Shown here piece after piece: positions 53,396-63,151 of a stretch of 64,000 nt of DNA. The notes under the pieces are model-generated. The model worked only from the letters and a program-made list of their open reading frames with translations. It was not told where the DNA came from and made no database searches. Source of the stretch: Cupriavidus oxalaticus (GTDB lineage Bacteria > Pseudomonadota > Gammaproteobacteria > Burkholderiales > Burkholderiaceae); the NCBI RefSeq assembly GCF_004768545.1, contig NZ_CP038635.1, forward strand, positions 2,976,001 through 3,040,000, read 5' to 3'. Made by a program: the position numbers and the translations under genes. Position 1 is the stretch's first letter. Each line of letters opens with the position of its first letter.

Positions 53396-53962
53396 ATGTC
53401 CACCATCCCGTCCGGGGCCGCACCCCGCGATCCCGCCATGACCCTGGAAGCCGGCCAGACCGTCAAGGTCACGCGCCCGACGGCGCGCTTCATGCTGGCG
53501 CATCCGGCCCACCTGATCGCCTTCGGCTTCGGCTCGGGCCTGTCGCCGGTCAGCCCCGGCACGGTCGGCACGCTCTACGCGTGGCTGTCGTTCGTGGTGG
53601 TGTCGCTGTGGATCGAGCCGACCACCTGGCTATGGGTGGTAGGCGGCGGCTTCCTGCTGGGCCTTTGGGCCTGCGCCAAAACCGCGCGCGACATGGGCGT
53701 GCATGACCATGGCAGCATGGTGTGGGACGAGATCATCGCGTTCTGGCTGGTGCTGGCCTTTGTCACGCCGACCGGATTCTGGGGGCAGTTCGCCGCCTTC
53801 CTGTGGTTCCGGCTGTTCGATATCGCCAAGCCCGCGCCGATTGGCTACTACGACCGCACGCTCAAGGGCCCCGGCCTGCGCGGCGGCTTCGGCGTGATGT
53901 TCGACGACATCTTCGCGGCCTTCTACACGCTGCTGGTGTTCGCGCTGTGGCGCTCGTTCTGA
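53396..53962 (+). CDS. pgpA: Phosphatidylglycerophosphatase A
   Basis: 188 residues, membrane enzyme that removes phosphate from PGP to give phosphatidylglycerol. Typical segments: LIAFGFGSGLSPVSPGTVGT, MVWDEIIAFWLVLAF, FRLFDIAKPAPIGYYDR, and GGFGVMFDDIFAAFYT; about four membrane helices. A 30-residue N-terminal tail precedes the conserved core. It lies 147 nt after thiL, the usual thiL-pgpA-pncC order. Confidence 0.94.
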   Translation: MSTIPSGAAPRDPAMTLEAGQTVKVTRPTARFMLAHPAHLIAFGFGSGLSPVSPGTVGTLYAWLSFVVVSLWIEPTTWLWVVGGGFLLGLWACAKTARDMGVHDHGSMVWDEIIAFWLVLAFVTPTGFWGQFAAFLWFRLFDIAKPAPIGYYDRTLKGPGLRGGFGVMFDDIFAAFYTLLVFALWRSF

Positions 53963-53995
53963 GTCCCGCCCCTTCCAACAAACCCCAAATCCATC

Positions 53996-54493
53996 ATGTC
54001 AGTCAGCCGCCTGCTCGACCAGCTTGCCGTCCAGTCCGGCGTCGCCCTTGCCGATAAATCCCTGATGCTGGCCACCGCCGAGTCCTGTACCGGCGGACTG
54101 GTCGCCGCCGCCATCACCGATGTCTCGGGCTCTTCAGGCTGGTTCGAGCGCGGCTTCGTCACCTATTCCAACGAAGCCAAGTCCACTATGCTGGGCGTGC
54201 CGGCCAAGCTGATCCGCGACCACGGTGCCGTCAGCGAAGAGGTCGCGCGCGCGATGGCGGAAGGGGCGCTGCTGAACAGCCGCGCGCAGGTCTCGCTGGC
54301 GATCACCGGCGTGGCCGGCCCCAACGGCGGCACGCCGGAAAAACCGGTGGGCATGGTGTGCTTTGGCTGGAGCAACCGCATCACCACCATCGTGGAAACC
54401 CAGCGCTTTCCCGGCGACCGGGCGCAGATCCGGCGCCAGGCGGCGGAGCACGCGATGCGGGGGTTGCTGGAGTTGCTGCGCAATGAGGCCTGA
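53996..54493 (+). CDS. pncC: Nicotinamide-nucleotide amidase (CinA C-terminal family)
   Basis: 165 residues, the stand-alone CinA amidase domain: TAESCTGGLVAAAITDVSGSS (Ser-nucleophile), AMAEGALLNSRAQVSLAITG, GPNGGTPEKPVGMVCFGW. It hydrolyses NMN to nicotinate mononucleotide in NAD recycling. 33 nt after pgpA. Confidence 0.94.
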   Translation: MSVSRLLDQLAVQSGVALADKSLMLATAESCTGGLVAAAITDVSGSSGWFERGFVTYSNEAKSTMLGVPAKLIRDHGAVSEEVARAMAEGALLNSRAQVSLAITGVAGPNGGTPEKPVGMVCFGWSNRITTIVETQRFPGDRAQIRRQAAEHAMRGLLELLRNEA

Positions 54494-54544
54494 GGGCTCC
54501 TGCCGTCCCAGGGTGCCCAACCGCAGCCCACACTGCAGCCCAAC

Positions 54545-54577
54545 AAAAAACCGCGCCAGCTGGCGCGGTTTTTTTTT
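54545..54577. terminator. Bidirectional terminator between pncC and pyrF
   Basis: Palindromic stem CCGCGCCAG / CTGGCGCGG with A6 on the left and T9 on the right. Confidence 0.9.
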
Positions 54578-54596
54578 AACCTGCCGCATGCGGCAG

Positions 54597-55415
54597 TCAG
54601 CCGTGGCGGTAGCGATTGATGGTCTCCCGCGTCTGCAGCGCCACGTTGCGCGCCGCCGCCGCGAAATCCTTCTCGCGGCTGGCGTACAGGATCGCGCGCG
54701 ACGAGTTGATCATCATGCCGGTGCCATCCGCGGTACGCCCGGCCTTGACCGTCGCTTCGATATCGCCCCCCTGCGCGCCGATGCCGGGGATCAGCAGCGG
54801 CATGTCGCCGACGATCTGGCGCACGCGCGCGATCTCGTTGGGGAAGGTGGCGCCCACCACCAGGCCCATCTGGCCGGTGGTGTTCCAGCGCTCGCGCGCG
54901 GCCTCGGCCACCAGCTGGTACAGCGGCTTGCCCTCGACCTGCAGGAACTGCACGTCCGAGCCGCCGGGGTTGGAAGTGCGGCACAGCACGATCACCCCGC
55001 GGTCCGGGTAGGCCAGGTACGGCTGCATCGAATCGAAGCCCATGTACGGGCTGACCGTGACTGCGTCGGCGCGGTAGCGCTCGAATGCTTCCAGCGCATA
55101 GTGCTCGGCGGTCGAGCCGATATCGCCGCGCTTGGCGTCCAGGATCACCGGGATGCCGGGGTGGGCGTCGTGGATGTAGTGGATCAGCTGCTCGAGCTGG
55201 TCTTCGGCGCGCTGCGAATGGAAATACGCGATCTGCGGCTTGAAGGCGCAAACCAGGTCGGCGGTGGCATCGACGATCTCGCGGCAGAACGAGAAGATGG
55301 CGCCGCCCGTGCCGGTCAGCGACAGCGGCAGCTTATGCGGATCAGGGTCGAGCCCGACGCACAGAAGGGAATCGTTGCGCTGCCAGGCGGCAGCAAGCTG
55401 CTCGGTGAAAGTCAT
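54597..55415 (-). CDS. pyrF: Orotidine-5'-phosphate decarboxylase (type 2)
   Basis: 272 residues, last step of UMP synthesis. Catalytic [15 protein letters not shown] near 95-109 marks the type 2 family; opening [20 protein letters not shown]; ends NRYRHG. ATG 55415 is preferred to the open frame to 55460. Convergent with pncC. Confidence 0.96.
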   Translation of the reverse strand: MTFTEQLAAAWQRNDSLLCVGLDPDPHKLPLSLTGTGGAIFSFCREIVDATADLVCAFKPQIAYFHSQRAEDQLEQLIHYIHDAHPGIPVILDAKRGDIGSTAEHYALEAFERYRADAVTVSPYMGFDSMQPYLAYPDRGVIVLCRTSNPGGSDVQFLQVEGKPLYQLVAEAARERWNTTGQMGLVVGATFPNEIARVRQIVGDMPLLIPGIGAQGGDIEATVKAGRTADGTGMMINSSRAILYASREKDFAAAARNVALQTRETINRYRHG

Positions 55416-55617
55416 GGGATGCTCGAAATTTCCTGGTGGCGCCGGCGCCTCATGGGACATCCAAGTCCCAGGCCGGCACGGTTGGCCGCAGCGGCGTGAA
55501 AACCTTTCATCCCTGCAGCATATGTCGTTTCCGGCAATTTTACCCGCTGCGTGCTATCGTTTTGCGCTTCCTCTCAAAACAAAGAGCGGCATCGCGCACA
55601 GCCGCCATCCTGCAGTC

Positions 55618-56517
55618 ATGTCTCTCGATCGCCGCGGTATTTTCCTGCTTGTCGTTCTGACCCTCGCCTGGGGCATCAACTGGCCCATCATGAAGGTCGG
55701 GGTTGCGCATTTTCCGCCGATGGGCTTCCGCCTGCTGTGCATGGCCGGCGGCGTGGTCGCGCTGGGCCTGGCGCTGCGCCTGCGCGGCGATTCGCTGGCG
55801 GTGCCGCGGCGCGAATGGGGCACGGTGTTCCGCCTTGCCCTGCCCAACATGGTGGTGTGGCACCTGTTCGCCATCTGCGCGGTCAAGATGCTGTCGTCGG
55901 GACGTGCCGCCATCCTCGGCTACACCATGCCGATCTGGGCCGTGGTGTGGGGCCTGGTCTTCTTCCGCGAACGCATCGGCGGCTGGGCCTGGATTGGCAT
56001 CGGCTGCGCGCTGGCGGGCACGGTGCTGCTGCTGTCGGGCGAAATCAGCGCGCTGACCGGCAGCCCTGCCGGCACGCTGCTGATGCTGCTGGCCGCGGCT
56101 GGCTGGGGCTTCGGCACCCAGTTGATGAAGCGCACCCAGACTGACGTGCCGATCGGCGCCATGACCTTCTGGATGCTGCTGGCAACCGTGCCCTTCCTGC
56201 TCGCCGGCACGCTGCTGCTGGAGCACGGGTGGCGCATGCCGACCGCCGTCGAATGGGGTGCGATCGCCTACAACGCGGTGGTGGTCTTCGCCTTCTGCCA
56301 CCTGGTCTGGTTCGGGCTGGCGCGCAGCCTGCCGCCGGTGGTGTCGAGCCTGTCGATCATGTTCATCCCGGTGGTCGGCGTCTTCTCGGGCATGTGGCTG
56401 CTGGGCGAGCAGCCGCACTGGCAGGACTACGCCGCCATCGTGCTGATGTTCATGGCCCTGTCCTCGGTGATGCTGGCGCCGCTGTTGTGGCGCCGGCTGC
56501 GGGGTGCCATGGGCTGA
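55618..56517 (+). CDS. EamA/DMT family drug-metabolite permease
   Basis: 299 residues with about ten membrane helices arranged as two EamA repeats (FLLVVLTLAWGINWPIMKVG, then GTLLMLLAAAGWGFGTQLM). Basic C-terminus RRLRGAMG. Exported substrate unknown. Start ATG 55618; the frame is open to 55240 but that overlaps pyrF. Divergent from pyrF. Confidence 0.9.
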   Translation: MSLDRRGIFLLVVLTLAWGINWPIMKVGVAHFPPMGFRLLCMAGGVVALGLALRLRGDSLAVPRREWGTVFRLALPNMVVWHLFAICAVKMLSSGRAAILGYTMPIWAVVWGLVFFRERIGGWAWIGIGCALAGTVLLLSGEISALTGSPAGTLLMLLAAAGWGFGTQLMKRTQTDVPIGAMTFWMLLATVPFLLAGTLLLEHGWRMPTAVEWGAIAYNAVVVFAFCHLVWFGLARSLPPVVSSLSIMFIPVVGVFSGMWLLGEQPHWQDYAAIVLMFMALSSVMLAPLLWRRLRGAMG

Positions 56518-56582
56518 GCCCGCCTGGGGGGCGGAGCACAACGGCCACGCCGCCTGCCGCGCCGACTTCGCGGAGATTTCAC

Positions 56583-56612
56583 TTAACAAGCGCCCCTTCG
56601 TTGGGCTACACT
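56583..56612 (+). promoter_or_regulatory. Predicted promoter of the corA leader
   Basis: TTAACA (56583-56588), 18-nt spacer, TACACT (56607-56612): a near-consensus sigma-70 pair. The transcript would start about 56619, giving a leader of around 455 nt to the corA ATG. Confidence 0.55.
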
Positions 56613-56641
56613 CGCGGCCATCACAATCCCGGAGAAATTAC

Positions 56642-56719
56642 GTGGGCAGTAGCATCGGGTGTTCGAGTTGGCGCAGTCATGCGGCCACTGCGAATGCCAT
56701 GTCACTGCGGGCTGCGTAA
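56642..56719 (+). CDS. Candidate 25-codon leader peptide upstream of corA
   Basis: GTG start with GGAG 7 nt upstream; translation begins (M)GSSIGCSSWRSHAATANAM and ends TAA at 56717-56719. It lies between the predicted promoter and the hairpins. Position resembles leader peptides that control Mg transporter genes such as corL in Salmonella; no sequence similarity is claimed. Confidence 0.35.
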   Translation: MGSSIGCSSWRSHAATANAMSLRAA

Positions 56720-57074
56720 CGACGACCTGCCCGGAGCACCCGGCTCCGCGCTTCGTCGGCCTTGCCCGCAGTCAGAACTGCGGGCGAGTGTCTTTCCGTG
56801 CCACCGGCGGCGCCTCCATGCGCGCCCTGCCGTGGCGGATCTTCCCTCTCCCGGCTAGCCAGCCAACCCAGGCAAACGCCATCGCCTTGTCCGCCCTGCT
56901 CTCGCGCAGCCGCGGGACAGCGCGATCACGCTTGCCCGTGGCCCGGCCTTTCGCGGCTTGCCGCTGGGCCATGACGGGGCATGACGCAATACCTGGGATG
57001 CGGCGAGCCGCCTGCGCTTGTCTTCGCGCTTGTCATTGTTTTTCGTCGCAAATCAGCAATAAGGAATCCCGGGG

Positions 57075-58037
57075 ATGATCAACCTGTTCGTCCTGCAGAA
57101 AGGCCGGCTTGCCCAGGAGCAAGTCGACGAGCGCAATGAGCTGCTGCAGCACAAGCCGATCTGGATCGATGTCGTCAACCCTGACGACGAAGAGCTGAAC
57201 TGGATCAAGGAAGCCTACGGCGTCGCCCTTCCCGAGCTGGAAGACCTGGGCGACCTGGAGGCGTCGGCGCGCTATTTCGAGGGCGAGGACGAAAATATCC
57301 ATATCCGCACCGACTTCCTGCTCGCCGAGGAAGAGGTCTCGCGCAACGTGCGCGTGGCCTTCGTGCTGACCAAGGACGTCCTGTTCTCCATCCACGACGA
57401 AGACCTGCCGGTGTTCCGGCTGGTGCGGCTGCGCGCGCGCATGCGACCGGGCTCGGTGCGCAACGCCAAGGATGTGCTGATGGACCTGTACGCGACCGAT
57501 GCGGAATACTCGGCCGACTCGATCGAAGAAGTCTACGAGCGCCTGGAAGAAGCCAGCCGCCGCGTGCTGGCCGAGAACGTGACCGATGCCGCCGCGGCCG
57601 ACGTGCTGGAAACCATCGCCCGCGAGGAAGACCTGAACGGCCGCATCCGCCGCAACGTGATGGACACGCGCCGTGCGGTGTCCTTCCTGATGCGCAGCCA
57701 GCTGCTGTCGGCCGAGCAGCAGGACGAAGCGCGCCAGATCCTGCGCGACATCGACTCGATCGAGAACCACACCGCGTTCCTGTTCGACAAGATCAACTTC
57801 CTGATGGATGCGACCGTCGGTTTCATCAACATCAACCAGAACAAGATCATCAAACTGTTCTCGGTGGTGTCGGTGGCATTGATGCCGCCCACGCTGATCG
57901 CGAGTATCTACGGCATGAACTTCAAGGTGATGCCGGAACTGGACTGGGCCGCGGGCTATCCGTGGGCGATCGCGCTGATGGCGGTGTCGGCGGCGATCCC
58001 GCTGGTGTATTTCCGCCGCAAGGGGTGGCTGAGCTGA
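57075..58037 (+). CDS. corA: CorA family magnesium/cobalt transporter
   Basis: 320 residues: long cytoplasmic domain and two C-terminal helices with the selectivity motif YGMN (at IASIYGMNFKVMPEL). Homopentameric channel. SD GGAATCC-type before ATG 57075; starts MINLFVLQKGRLAQEQVDER. Long leader upstream suggests leader-based control, possibly by Mg. Confidence 0.95.
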   Translation: MINLFVLQKGRLAQEQVDERNELLQHKPIWIDVVNPDDEELNWIKEAYGVALPELEDLGDLEASARYFEGEDENIHIRTDFLLAEEEVSRNVRVAFVLTKDVLFSIHDEDLPVFRLVRLRARMRPGSVRNAKDVLMDLYATDAEYSADSIEEVYERLEEASRRVLAENVTDAAAADVLETIAREEDLNGRIRRNVMDTRRAVSFLMRSQLLSAEQQDEARQILRDIDSIENHTAFLFDKINFLMDATVGFININQNKIIKLFSVVSVALMPPTLIASIYGMNFKVMPELDWAAGYPWAIALMAVSAAIPLVYFRRKGWLS

Positions 58038-58058
58038 GTCCCGGAGGCCCGCCGGGCC

Positions 58059-58829
58059 TCAGTCCGGCAGCGTCGCCGCGCCCATCCGGCGCGCGATGAT
58101 CCCCGCCTTGGCGCGGAAATTCACCCGCACGTTGGCGCAGTACTCCTTCTTGTCGAAGCACTTGGGCGCCGGCAGCGCCGCCGCCAGCCGCGCGGACTGG
58201 CCGATGCTGAGCTTGTCGGCATTGGTGCGGAAGTAGTGCTGTGCCGCGGCCTGCGCGCCGAACACGCCCTCGCCCCACTCCACCGAGTTCAGGTAGATCT
58301 CGTAGATGCGCTGCTTGTCCAGCCAGAACTCCAGCATCCACGTGATCGCCAGCTCCTGCCCCTTGCGCAGGTAATGCTGCTCGGACGACAGGAACAGGTT
58401 TTTGGCCAGCTGCTGCGTGATGGTCGACGCGCCGCGCACGATGCGGCCGCGCTTCTTGTTGCGCTCCCAGGCATCGAGCATGGCGTCGAGTTCGTAGCCG
58501 GGATGGTTGACGAAGCCCGCATCCTCGCTGGCGATCACCGCGCGCTTGAGGTTGCGCGAGATGCGCTCGTATGGCACCCAGTCGCGTTCCAGCCCGCAGC
58601 TCCAAAAATTGAAGCCGCACAGCCGCCAGCGCTCGGCTCGCATGAAGGTCGTGCTCGACGGATTGACGTACTGCCAGCTGGCAATCTGCACGAAGAAATA
58701 CAGCTGCATCGCCAGCACGCCCGCGACCACGCAGCCCAGCAGGTAGCCGAGCCAGCGCAGCGGATTGAGCGCCGAGCCGGCGGAAGCAGCGCCGCGGGCA
58801 GCGCCGGCCGTGCGGTTGCGGATGGCCAC
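58059..58829 (-). CDS. mtgA: Monofunctional biosynthetic peptidoglycan transglycosylase
   Basis: 256 residues from GTG 58829, 17 nt after aroE. One N-terminal membrane helix ([20 protein letters not shown]) and a GT51 domain: [15 protein letters not shown] (catalytic Glu), [36 protein letters not shown]. Polymerises lipid II glycan chains at the inner-membrane face. The ATG-less start is chosen because family length is ~240 and no earlier in-frame candidate is plausible. Confidence 0.92.
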   Translation of the reverse strand: MAIRNRTAGAARGAASAGSALNPLRWLGYLLGCVVAGVLAMQLYFFVQIASWQYVNPSSTTFMRAERWRLCGFNFWSCGLERDWVPYERISRNLKRAVIASEDAGFVNHPGYELDAMLDAWERNKKRGRIVRGASTITQQLAKNLFLSSEQHYLRKGQELAITWMLEFWLDKQRIYEIYLNSVEWGEGVFGAQAAAQHYFRTNADKLSIGQSARLAAALPAPKCFDKKEYCANVRVNFRAKAGIIARRMGAATLPD

Positions 58830-58846
58830 GGCTGGCGGCGCCCCGC

Positions 58847-59746
58847 TCAGCCCTTGCGTTCGGCCTGCAGCGCTTCGCGCAGCTCGGCCAGCACGGGAGC
58901 GGTGCGGGGACGCACGCCGCGCCAGATATAGAAGGCCTCGGCGGCCTGCTCGACCAGCATGCCCAGGCCGTCGCTGGTGCGCGCGCCGCAGCGCGCGGCG
59001 AACTGCAGGAACACGGTCGGCTCGGCACCGTACATCATGTCGTAGGCCAGCACGCCTTCGCCCAGCAGGAACTCGGGCAGCGGCGGCACTTCGCCATGCA
59101 GGCTGCTCGACGAGGCGTTGATCACGATGTCGCAGGCCTCGTCCTCGGACAGGCCTTCGAGCGCATCGAGGCCGCCGCCCCACAGCTCCACGCCGAACTG
59201 GTCGGCCGCTTCGACGAATTCTTCAAGCATGTCGGACGCGCGCGACGCGGTGCGATTGGCCACCACGATGCGCGACGGACGCGCCTCGATCAGCGGCAGC
59301 ATCGCACCCATGGCCGCGCCGCCCGCGCCAAGCAGCAGCACGCGCTTGCCTTCGACCAGCGTGTCGAGGTTGTCCTGGATATCGCGCACCAGGCCCACGC
59401 CATCGGTGTTGTCGCCGTGGATCAGGCCATCCTCGATCCACAGCGTATTGACCGCGCCGGCGGCTTCGGCACGCTCGGTCAGGCGGTCGGCCAGGTCATA
59501 GGCCTCCAGCTTGAACGGCACCGTCACGTTGCAGCCGTAACCGCCGTCGGCGAAGAACTTGCGCACGGTATCGGCAAACCCGTCCAGCGGCGCTTCCAGC
59601 CGGTCATACTGCACCGCTTCGCCGGTCTGGCGCGCAAAGGCGGCGTGGATCGCCGGCGAACGGCTGTGCGCGATCGGATTGCCGATCACCACATACTGGT
59701 CCGGCGTGTTCTGGGTGCTGTCGGGCGTAGTGTCTGGAGTTGTCAT
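58847..59746 (-). CDS. aroE: Shikimate dehydrogenase
   Basis: 299 residues. Substrate motif [15 protein letters not shown], catalytic Lys in [11 protein letters not shown], Asp in INNTDGVGL-type [13 protein letters not shown]-binding [15 protein letters not shown] and VANRTAS. The ATG overlaps the tonB-like stop by one base (TGATG), so co-translation is expected. Confidence 0.96.
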   Translation of the reverse strand: MTTPDTTPDSTQNTPDQYVVIGNPIAHSRSPAIHAAFARQTGEAVQYDRLEAPLDGFADTVRKFFADGGYGCNVTVPFKLEAYDLADRLTERAEAAGAVNTLWIEDGLIHGDNTDGVGLVRDIQDNLDTLVEGKRVLLLGAGGAAMGAMLPLIEARPSRIVVANRTASRASDMLEEFVEAADQFGVELWGGGLDALEGLSEDEACDIVINASSSSLHGEVPPLPEFLLGEGVLAYDMMYGAEPTVFLQFAARCGARTSDGLGMLVEQAAEAFYIWRGVRPRTAPVLAELREALQAERKG

Positions 59747-60678
59747 CAGCGTGCCTGCAGCCGGGTTTCCAGCCCGCTGCGCGAAAACTTGAAGGTGGAA
59801 ATGACTTCCAGGATGTCCTGGCGTGCCGCCATTTCCGCGGTGAAGGCGCCGAACGGCGCGGCCGCGCGCACGATCGCCACGGCCTGTCGGTCCAGCGCGG
59901 GATCGCCCGAGCTCTTGACCACGTCGATGGCGTCGATGTTGTAGCCGTCGCGGTTGTAGCCGAGCTTGCCGAGCCGGTTCACGTTGATCACCAGGATCAG
60001 CTGGCCGTACAGCGGCTTGCCATTGCGCTGCGGGAAATCGGTGGTGCCGCGCGCCTCGATCTTGCGGCGCAGCCGGTCGTAGTACTGCGCGTAGTCGACC
60101 GCCTGCGCGCTGGTCGCGGTCAGCTGGAAGCGCTTGGGCCGCTTGGCGTAGTGGTCCAGGTTGCGGCCGATCTCGGCTTCGAGCTTGGCCATCTCGTCGG
60201 CCGAGGTGCGCTCGTCCTGGCCGCGCCGGGGATTGTCCTGGCGCTTCTCGCCGGGCTTGAGCGGCTGGCTGTGCACCGCGGGCGCGGCCTCGCGCGCCTG
60301 TGTCAGCAGGCGTTGCTGCTCCATTTCGAGCTGCTCGACGCGGCGCTGCACCTGGCGCACAAGGTCGCCCTCCTGCGTCACGGTCTGCGCGGGCAGCGGC
60401 GTGGTGGCGCGCTGCAGGTCGTGGTCGCCGCCGCCGTCGAGGTTGGCTTGCGCCAGCGCGGTCGGGTTGCGCGGCTTTTGCGCCGACTTGGCATTGACCA
60501 GCACCACGTCAAGCGGCGAGTCGGCGCGCTTGATCTCGAACACCTCGGGCGCGGCGACGCGCACCATCAGCAGCAGCGCATGCACAACCAGGGAAATGGC
60601 CAGCGCCTTGGCCAGCGTACTGCTGTTGTGCCACCTGGCGTGCCACCAGTGGCGGGGAGCGGCGAATGCGGCGTTCAC
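59746..60678 (-). CDS. TonB-like energy transducer protein
   Basis: 310 residues: N-terminal signal-anchor helix (LAKALAISLVVHALLLMVRV), a long Gln/Arg/Glu-rich periplasmic linker (about 95-200) and a C-terminal TonB-like domain (GKPLYGQLILVINVNRLGKLG, GDPALDRQAVAIVRAAAPFG). No ExbBD genes adjoin, so the energy partner is elsewhere if it is a true TonB. Start GTG 60678, no clear SD. Confidence 0.8.
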   Translation of the reverse strand: MNAAFAAPRHWWHARWHNSSTLAKALAISLVVHALLLMVRVAAPEVFEIKRADSPLDVVLVNAKSAQKPRNPTALAQANLDGGGDHDLQRATTPLPAQTVTQEGDLVRQVQRRVEQLEMEQQRLLTQAREAAPAVHSQPLKPGEKRQDNPRRGQDERTSADEMAKLEAEIGRNLDHYAKRPKRFQLTATSAQAVDYAQYYDRLRRKIEARGTTDFPQRNGKPLYGQLILVINVNRLGKLGYNRDGYNIDAIDVVKSSGDPALDRQAVAIVRAAAPFGAFTAEMAARQDILEVISTFKFSRSGLETRLQAR

Positions 60679-60789
60679 GATGGCGGGAATTTGGCTCGGA
60701 AGGTGCGAGGCGACTGGTTGACGAGCATTCCCGGCCAGCCGGGAATGCCGCTAGGCATTGTAAGTGAGCCCCGCCGATTTCCGAAGGCT

Positions 60790-62904
60790 TCAGCCCGCGG
60801 CGGTGCCGCCGGTGTCGCGCTCAGCCGACGGCTCCGCCGGCACGTTGCCACCGGCTTCTGCGGGGGCTTCTGCGGCAGCCTCTTCCGAGGCCCCCGCGGC
60901 CTGCTCGGCAGCGTCTTCCGCAGCAGCCTCGGCAGCGGCTTCGGCTGACATTTCAGCGGCTTCCTCGTCGCTTTCCAGCTCTTCTTCAGGCAACACACCC
61001 TCGCCGGCAAAGATTTCCAGCACGCGGCACGAGACTTCCAGCGTGATCTCGTCGGTCTCGCCGATCTCCAGCAGCACCTGGGTGCCGCGCTGCGCCTGGA
61101 CCAGCTCGGGTACGCGCGTGACCAGCGGGATCTCGGTAAAGCGCACCGCGCCTTCCTTGAGCACTGCGGCGACCAGGCGCTCGCGGTTCTCCTGCTTGAG
61201 CCAGCGCAGGCACCAGTAGCGCTCCATGGTCGACTGGTGGTCGGCATAGGCGGCATAAGTGCCTTCGAAGTCGGCCACGGCAGCCAGCAGGTCGGCGTCC
61301 TTGGGCTTGAACGGCGCCACCAGCTTGGCGGTCACGCCGTGCTGCGCCACCGCCAGGATCTGCCACTGGTTGACCAGGTCGACGTAGCGGCGCAGCGGCG
61401 AGGTGCTCCACGCGTACTGCTGCACGCCCAGGCCTTCGTGCGGCGCCGGGTAGGTCTGCATGCGGGTGCGGTGCATGCCCCACGCCTTCTGCGTGCGGTA
61501 GATGCCCGGTACGCCGTTGTCCGCCAGCAGCTTGCCCCACGTGCTGTTGGCCAGGATCATCAGCTCGGCCACGATCTTGTCCAAGGGCGAGCCACGCTTG
61601 CGCTGCTCGATGCGCACGCGCTGGCTGCCGTCGTCCTGGTCGTCGAGGTAGAAGTTGAAGTCGGCGCGGTTGTGTGTCTCGGGGCGCAGGCCGCTGGCCA
61701 GGCGCGCCTTCTGGCGCTCATCGTACAGGTAGCCGGCGAAGTGCCACAGCTGGGTCAGCGCCTCGCGGAACGGGTAGTCGCCGGTGCCGTCGGCGAGCGA
61801 GGCCTCGGTGATGACATCGTCGAGCAGGTTGTGGCGCAGGTTGGCGGAGATCGGCACCATCTCGGCGCGGGTCTCGCTGCCGGTGATCAGCCAGACCGTC
61901 GGGTCCACCGTCACATACAGCGACAGGGCCGGGCAAACCCGGCCTTCCTGCAGCGTGTAGCGCTCGACCACCGGGTCGGGCAGCATGGTGATCTTGTCGC
62001 CCGGGAAGTACACCGTAGACAGGCGCTGGCGCGCGATCACGTCGAGCGCCTCGCCTCGGCGGATACCCAGCGCGGGCGCGGCGATATGGATGCCGATGCG
62101 CAGCTTGCCATCGGGCAGCTTCGTCACCGACAGCGCATCGTCGATCTCCGTGGTGGTGACGTCGTCGATCGAGAACGCCTCGACCTCGGCCAGTGGCAGG
62201 TCGGCGGGCGGCTCGGGCACGTCGGTATCGGGGAAGCCGGTGCCCTTCGGAAAGCACTCGGCGAGGAACTTGGCCTCGTGCAGCGCACGTGCGCTGGCGA
62301 CGCCGCCGACGGCCACCATCAGCCGCATCGGCGTCATGCCGAGCGCGGTGCAGGCCGCGTCCATGGCCTTGTATTCCAGGCTGTTCTTGTCCGGCTTGAA
62401 CAGCAGTTGCAGCACCTTGTTGCGGAACGATTCCGGCAGCGTCAGCGCCTTGAGCTGTTCTTCATATTCGGCCTGGACCAGCGCCTGCTGGCGCTTGCGC
62501 TCGAGCGCGGCCAGCGCGGCCTTGAGCTGGTCCTCGGGCGCGCGCTGGTAGCGGCCACGCCCCTTGCGGCGGAAGTACACCGGGTTGCCGTGCAGCGCCA
62601 TCGCAAGCGCCGCCTGCTGCACCGCGCCAGGCTCGGCGCCGTAATACTCGGCGGCCAGCTCGGCAAAGCCGAACTCGGCCTCGGGGGCGCATTCCCACAG
62701 GAAGTCCAGGTCGATCTCGGCCACCATGTCGCCGGTCTGGCGGACCAGCTCGATCGCCGACGGCTGCGCAAACTGCAGCAGCACGTCGCGCGACTTGACC
62801 TTGGTGCGCTTGCCGGCCGGCAGCTCCACCTGGTAAGCCTCGCCCTGCTGGTTCAGCACGGTGCCGGCGCGGATCTCGCCGCCTTCTTCGAACAGCAACT
62901 GCAT
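60790..62904 (-). CDS. RNase II/RNase R family exoribonuclease
   Basis: 704 residues. RNB domain with metal-binding Asp cluster SIDDVTTTEIDDALSV (about 245-260), and conserved YAWSTSPLRRYVDLVNQ. The N-terminal region lacks clear cold-shock domains. The C-terminal 70 residues are Glu/Ala-rich (EEAAEMSAEAAAEAAAEDAA...), acidic rather than the basic S1 tail usual in RNase R. Degrades RNA 3'-5'. Transcribed toward the tonB-like gene. Confidence 0.88.
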   Translation of the reverse strand: MQLLFEEGGEIRAGTVLNQQGEAYQVELPAGKRTKVKSRDVLLQFAQPSAIELVRQTGDMVAEIDLDFLWECAPEAEFGFAELAAEYYGAEPGAVQQAALAMALHGNPVYFRRKGRGRYQRAPEDQLKAALAALERKRQQALVQAEYEEQLKALTLPESFRNKVLQLLFKPDKNSLEYKAMDAACTALGMTPMRLMVAVGGVASARALHEAKFLAECFPKGTGFPDTDVPEPPADLPLAEVEAFSIDDVTTTEIDDALSVTKLPDGKLRIGIHIAAPALGIRRGEALDVIARQRLSTVYFPGDKITMLPDPVVERYTLQEGRVCPALSLYVTVDPTVWLITGSETRAEMVPISANLRHNLLDDVITEASLADGTGDYPFREALTQLWHFAGYLYDERQKARLASGLRPETHNRADFNFYLDDQDDGSQRVRIEQRKRGSPLDKIVAELMILANSTWGKLLADNGVPGIYRTQKAWGMHRTRMQTYPAPHEGLGVQQYAWSTSPLRRYVDLVNQWQILAVAQHGVTAKLVAPFKPKDADLLAAVADFEGTYAAYADHQSTMERYWCLRWLKQENRERLVAAVLKEGAVRFTEIPLVTRVPELVQAQRGTQVLLEIGETDEITLEVSCRVLEIFAGEGVLPEEELESDEEAAEMSAEAAAEAAAEDAAEQAAGASEEAAAEAPAEAGGNVPAEPSAERDTGGTAAG

Positions 62905-63151
62905 CGATCGGTACTTTCAGAAATGCGCGGATCCGCTTCGGGGCGCCACGGAGCGGGCGCAGCGGTGGATCCTGTGGGAGAAATGGTGCAAACGGCCCCG
63001 GCCGGCGGCGCGCTGCACGCCGCGCCGTGGCCACGAGGGCCAGGCCGCAGACCCGGAATGATACCGCACCGGCGCTGCGGCCCCGGGCGTGCGCCCCGGG
63101 GCGGTGCGCGCCGCAGGACGCCGGGGACCGGGCCGGAAATAACCGGAAGGG

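Larger units (their letters stand above)
56518..57074. other. Region upstream of corA, 557 nt, structured leader
   Basis: No large gene. Includes a promoter (56583-56612), a 25-codon ORF (56642-56719), stems at 56656-56664 with 56734-56742, a CGGAG/CTCCG hairpin (56732-56748), and a 9-bp hairpin (GCCCGCAGT / ACTGCGGGC, 56764-56785). From 56800 to 57050 the sequence is less structured and I see nothing else. Confidence 0.5.

Noticed and set aside
56600..56800. 6S RNA, SRP RNA or tRNA in the corA leader
   Set aside because: A closing stem and a GTTCGAG motif are present, but the length, central bubble and conserved 6S, 4.5S and tRNA features are not.
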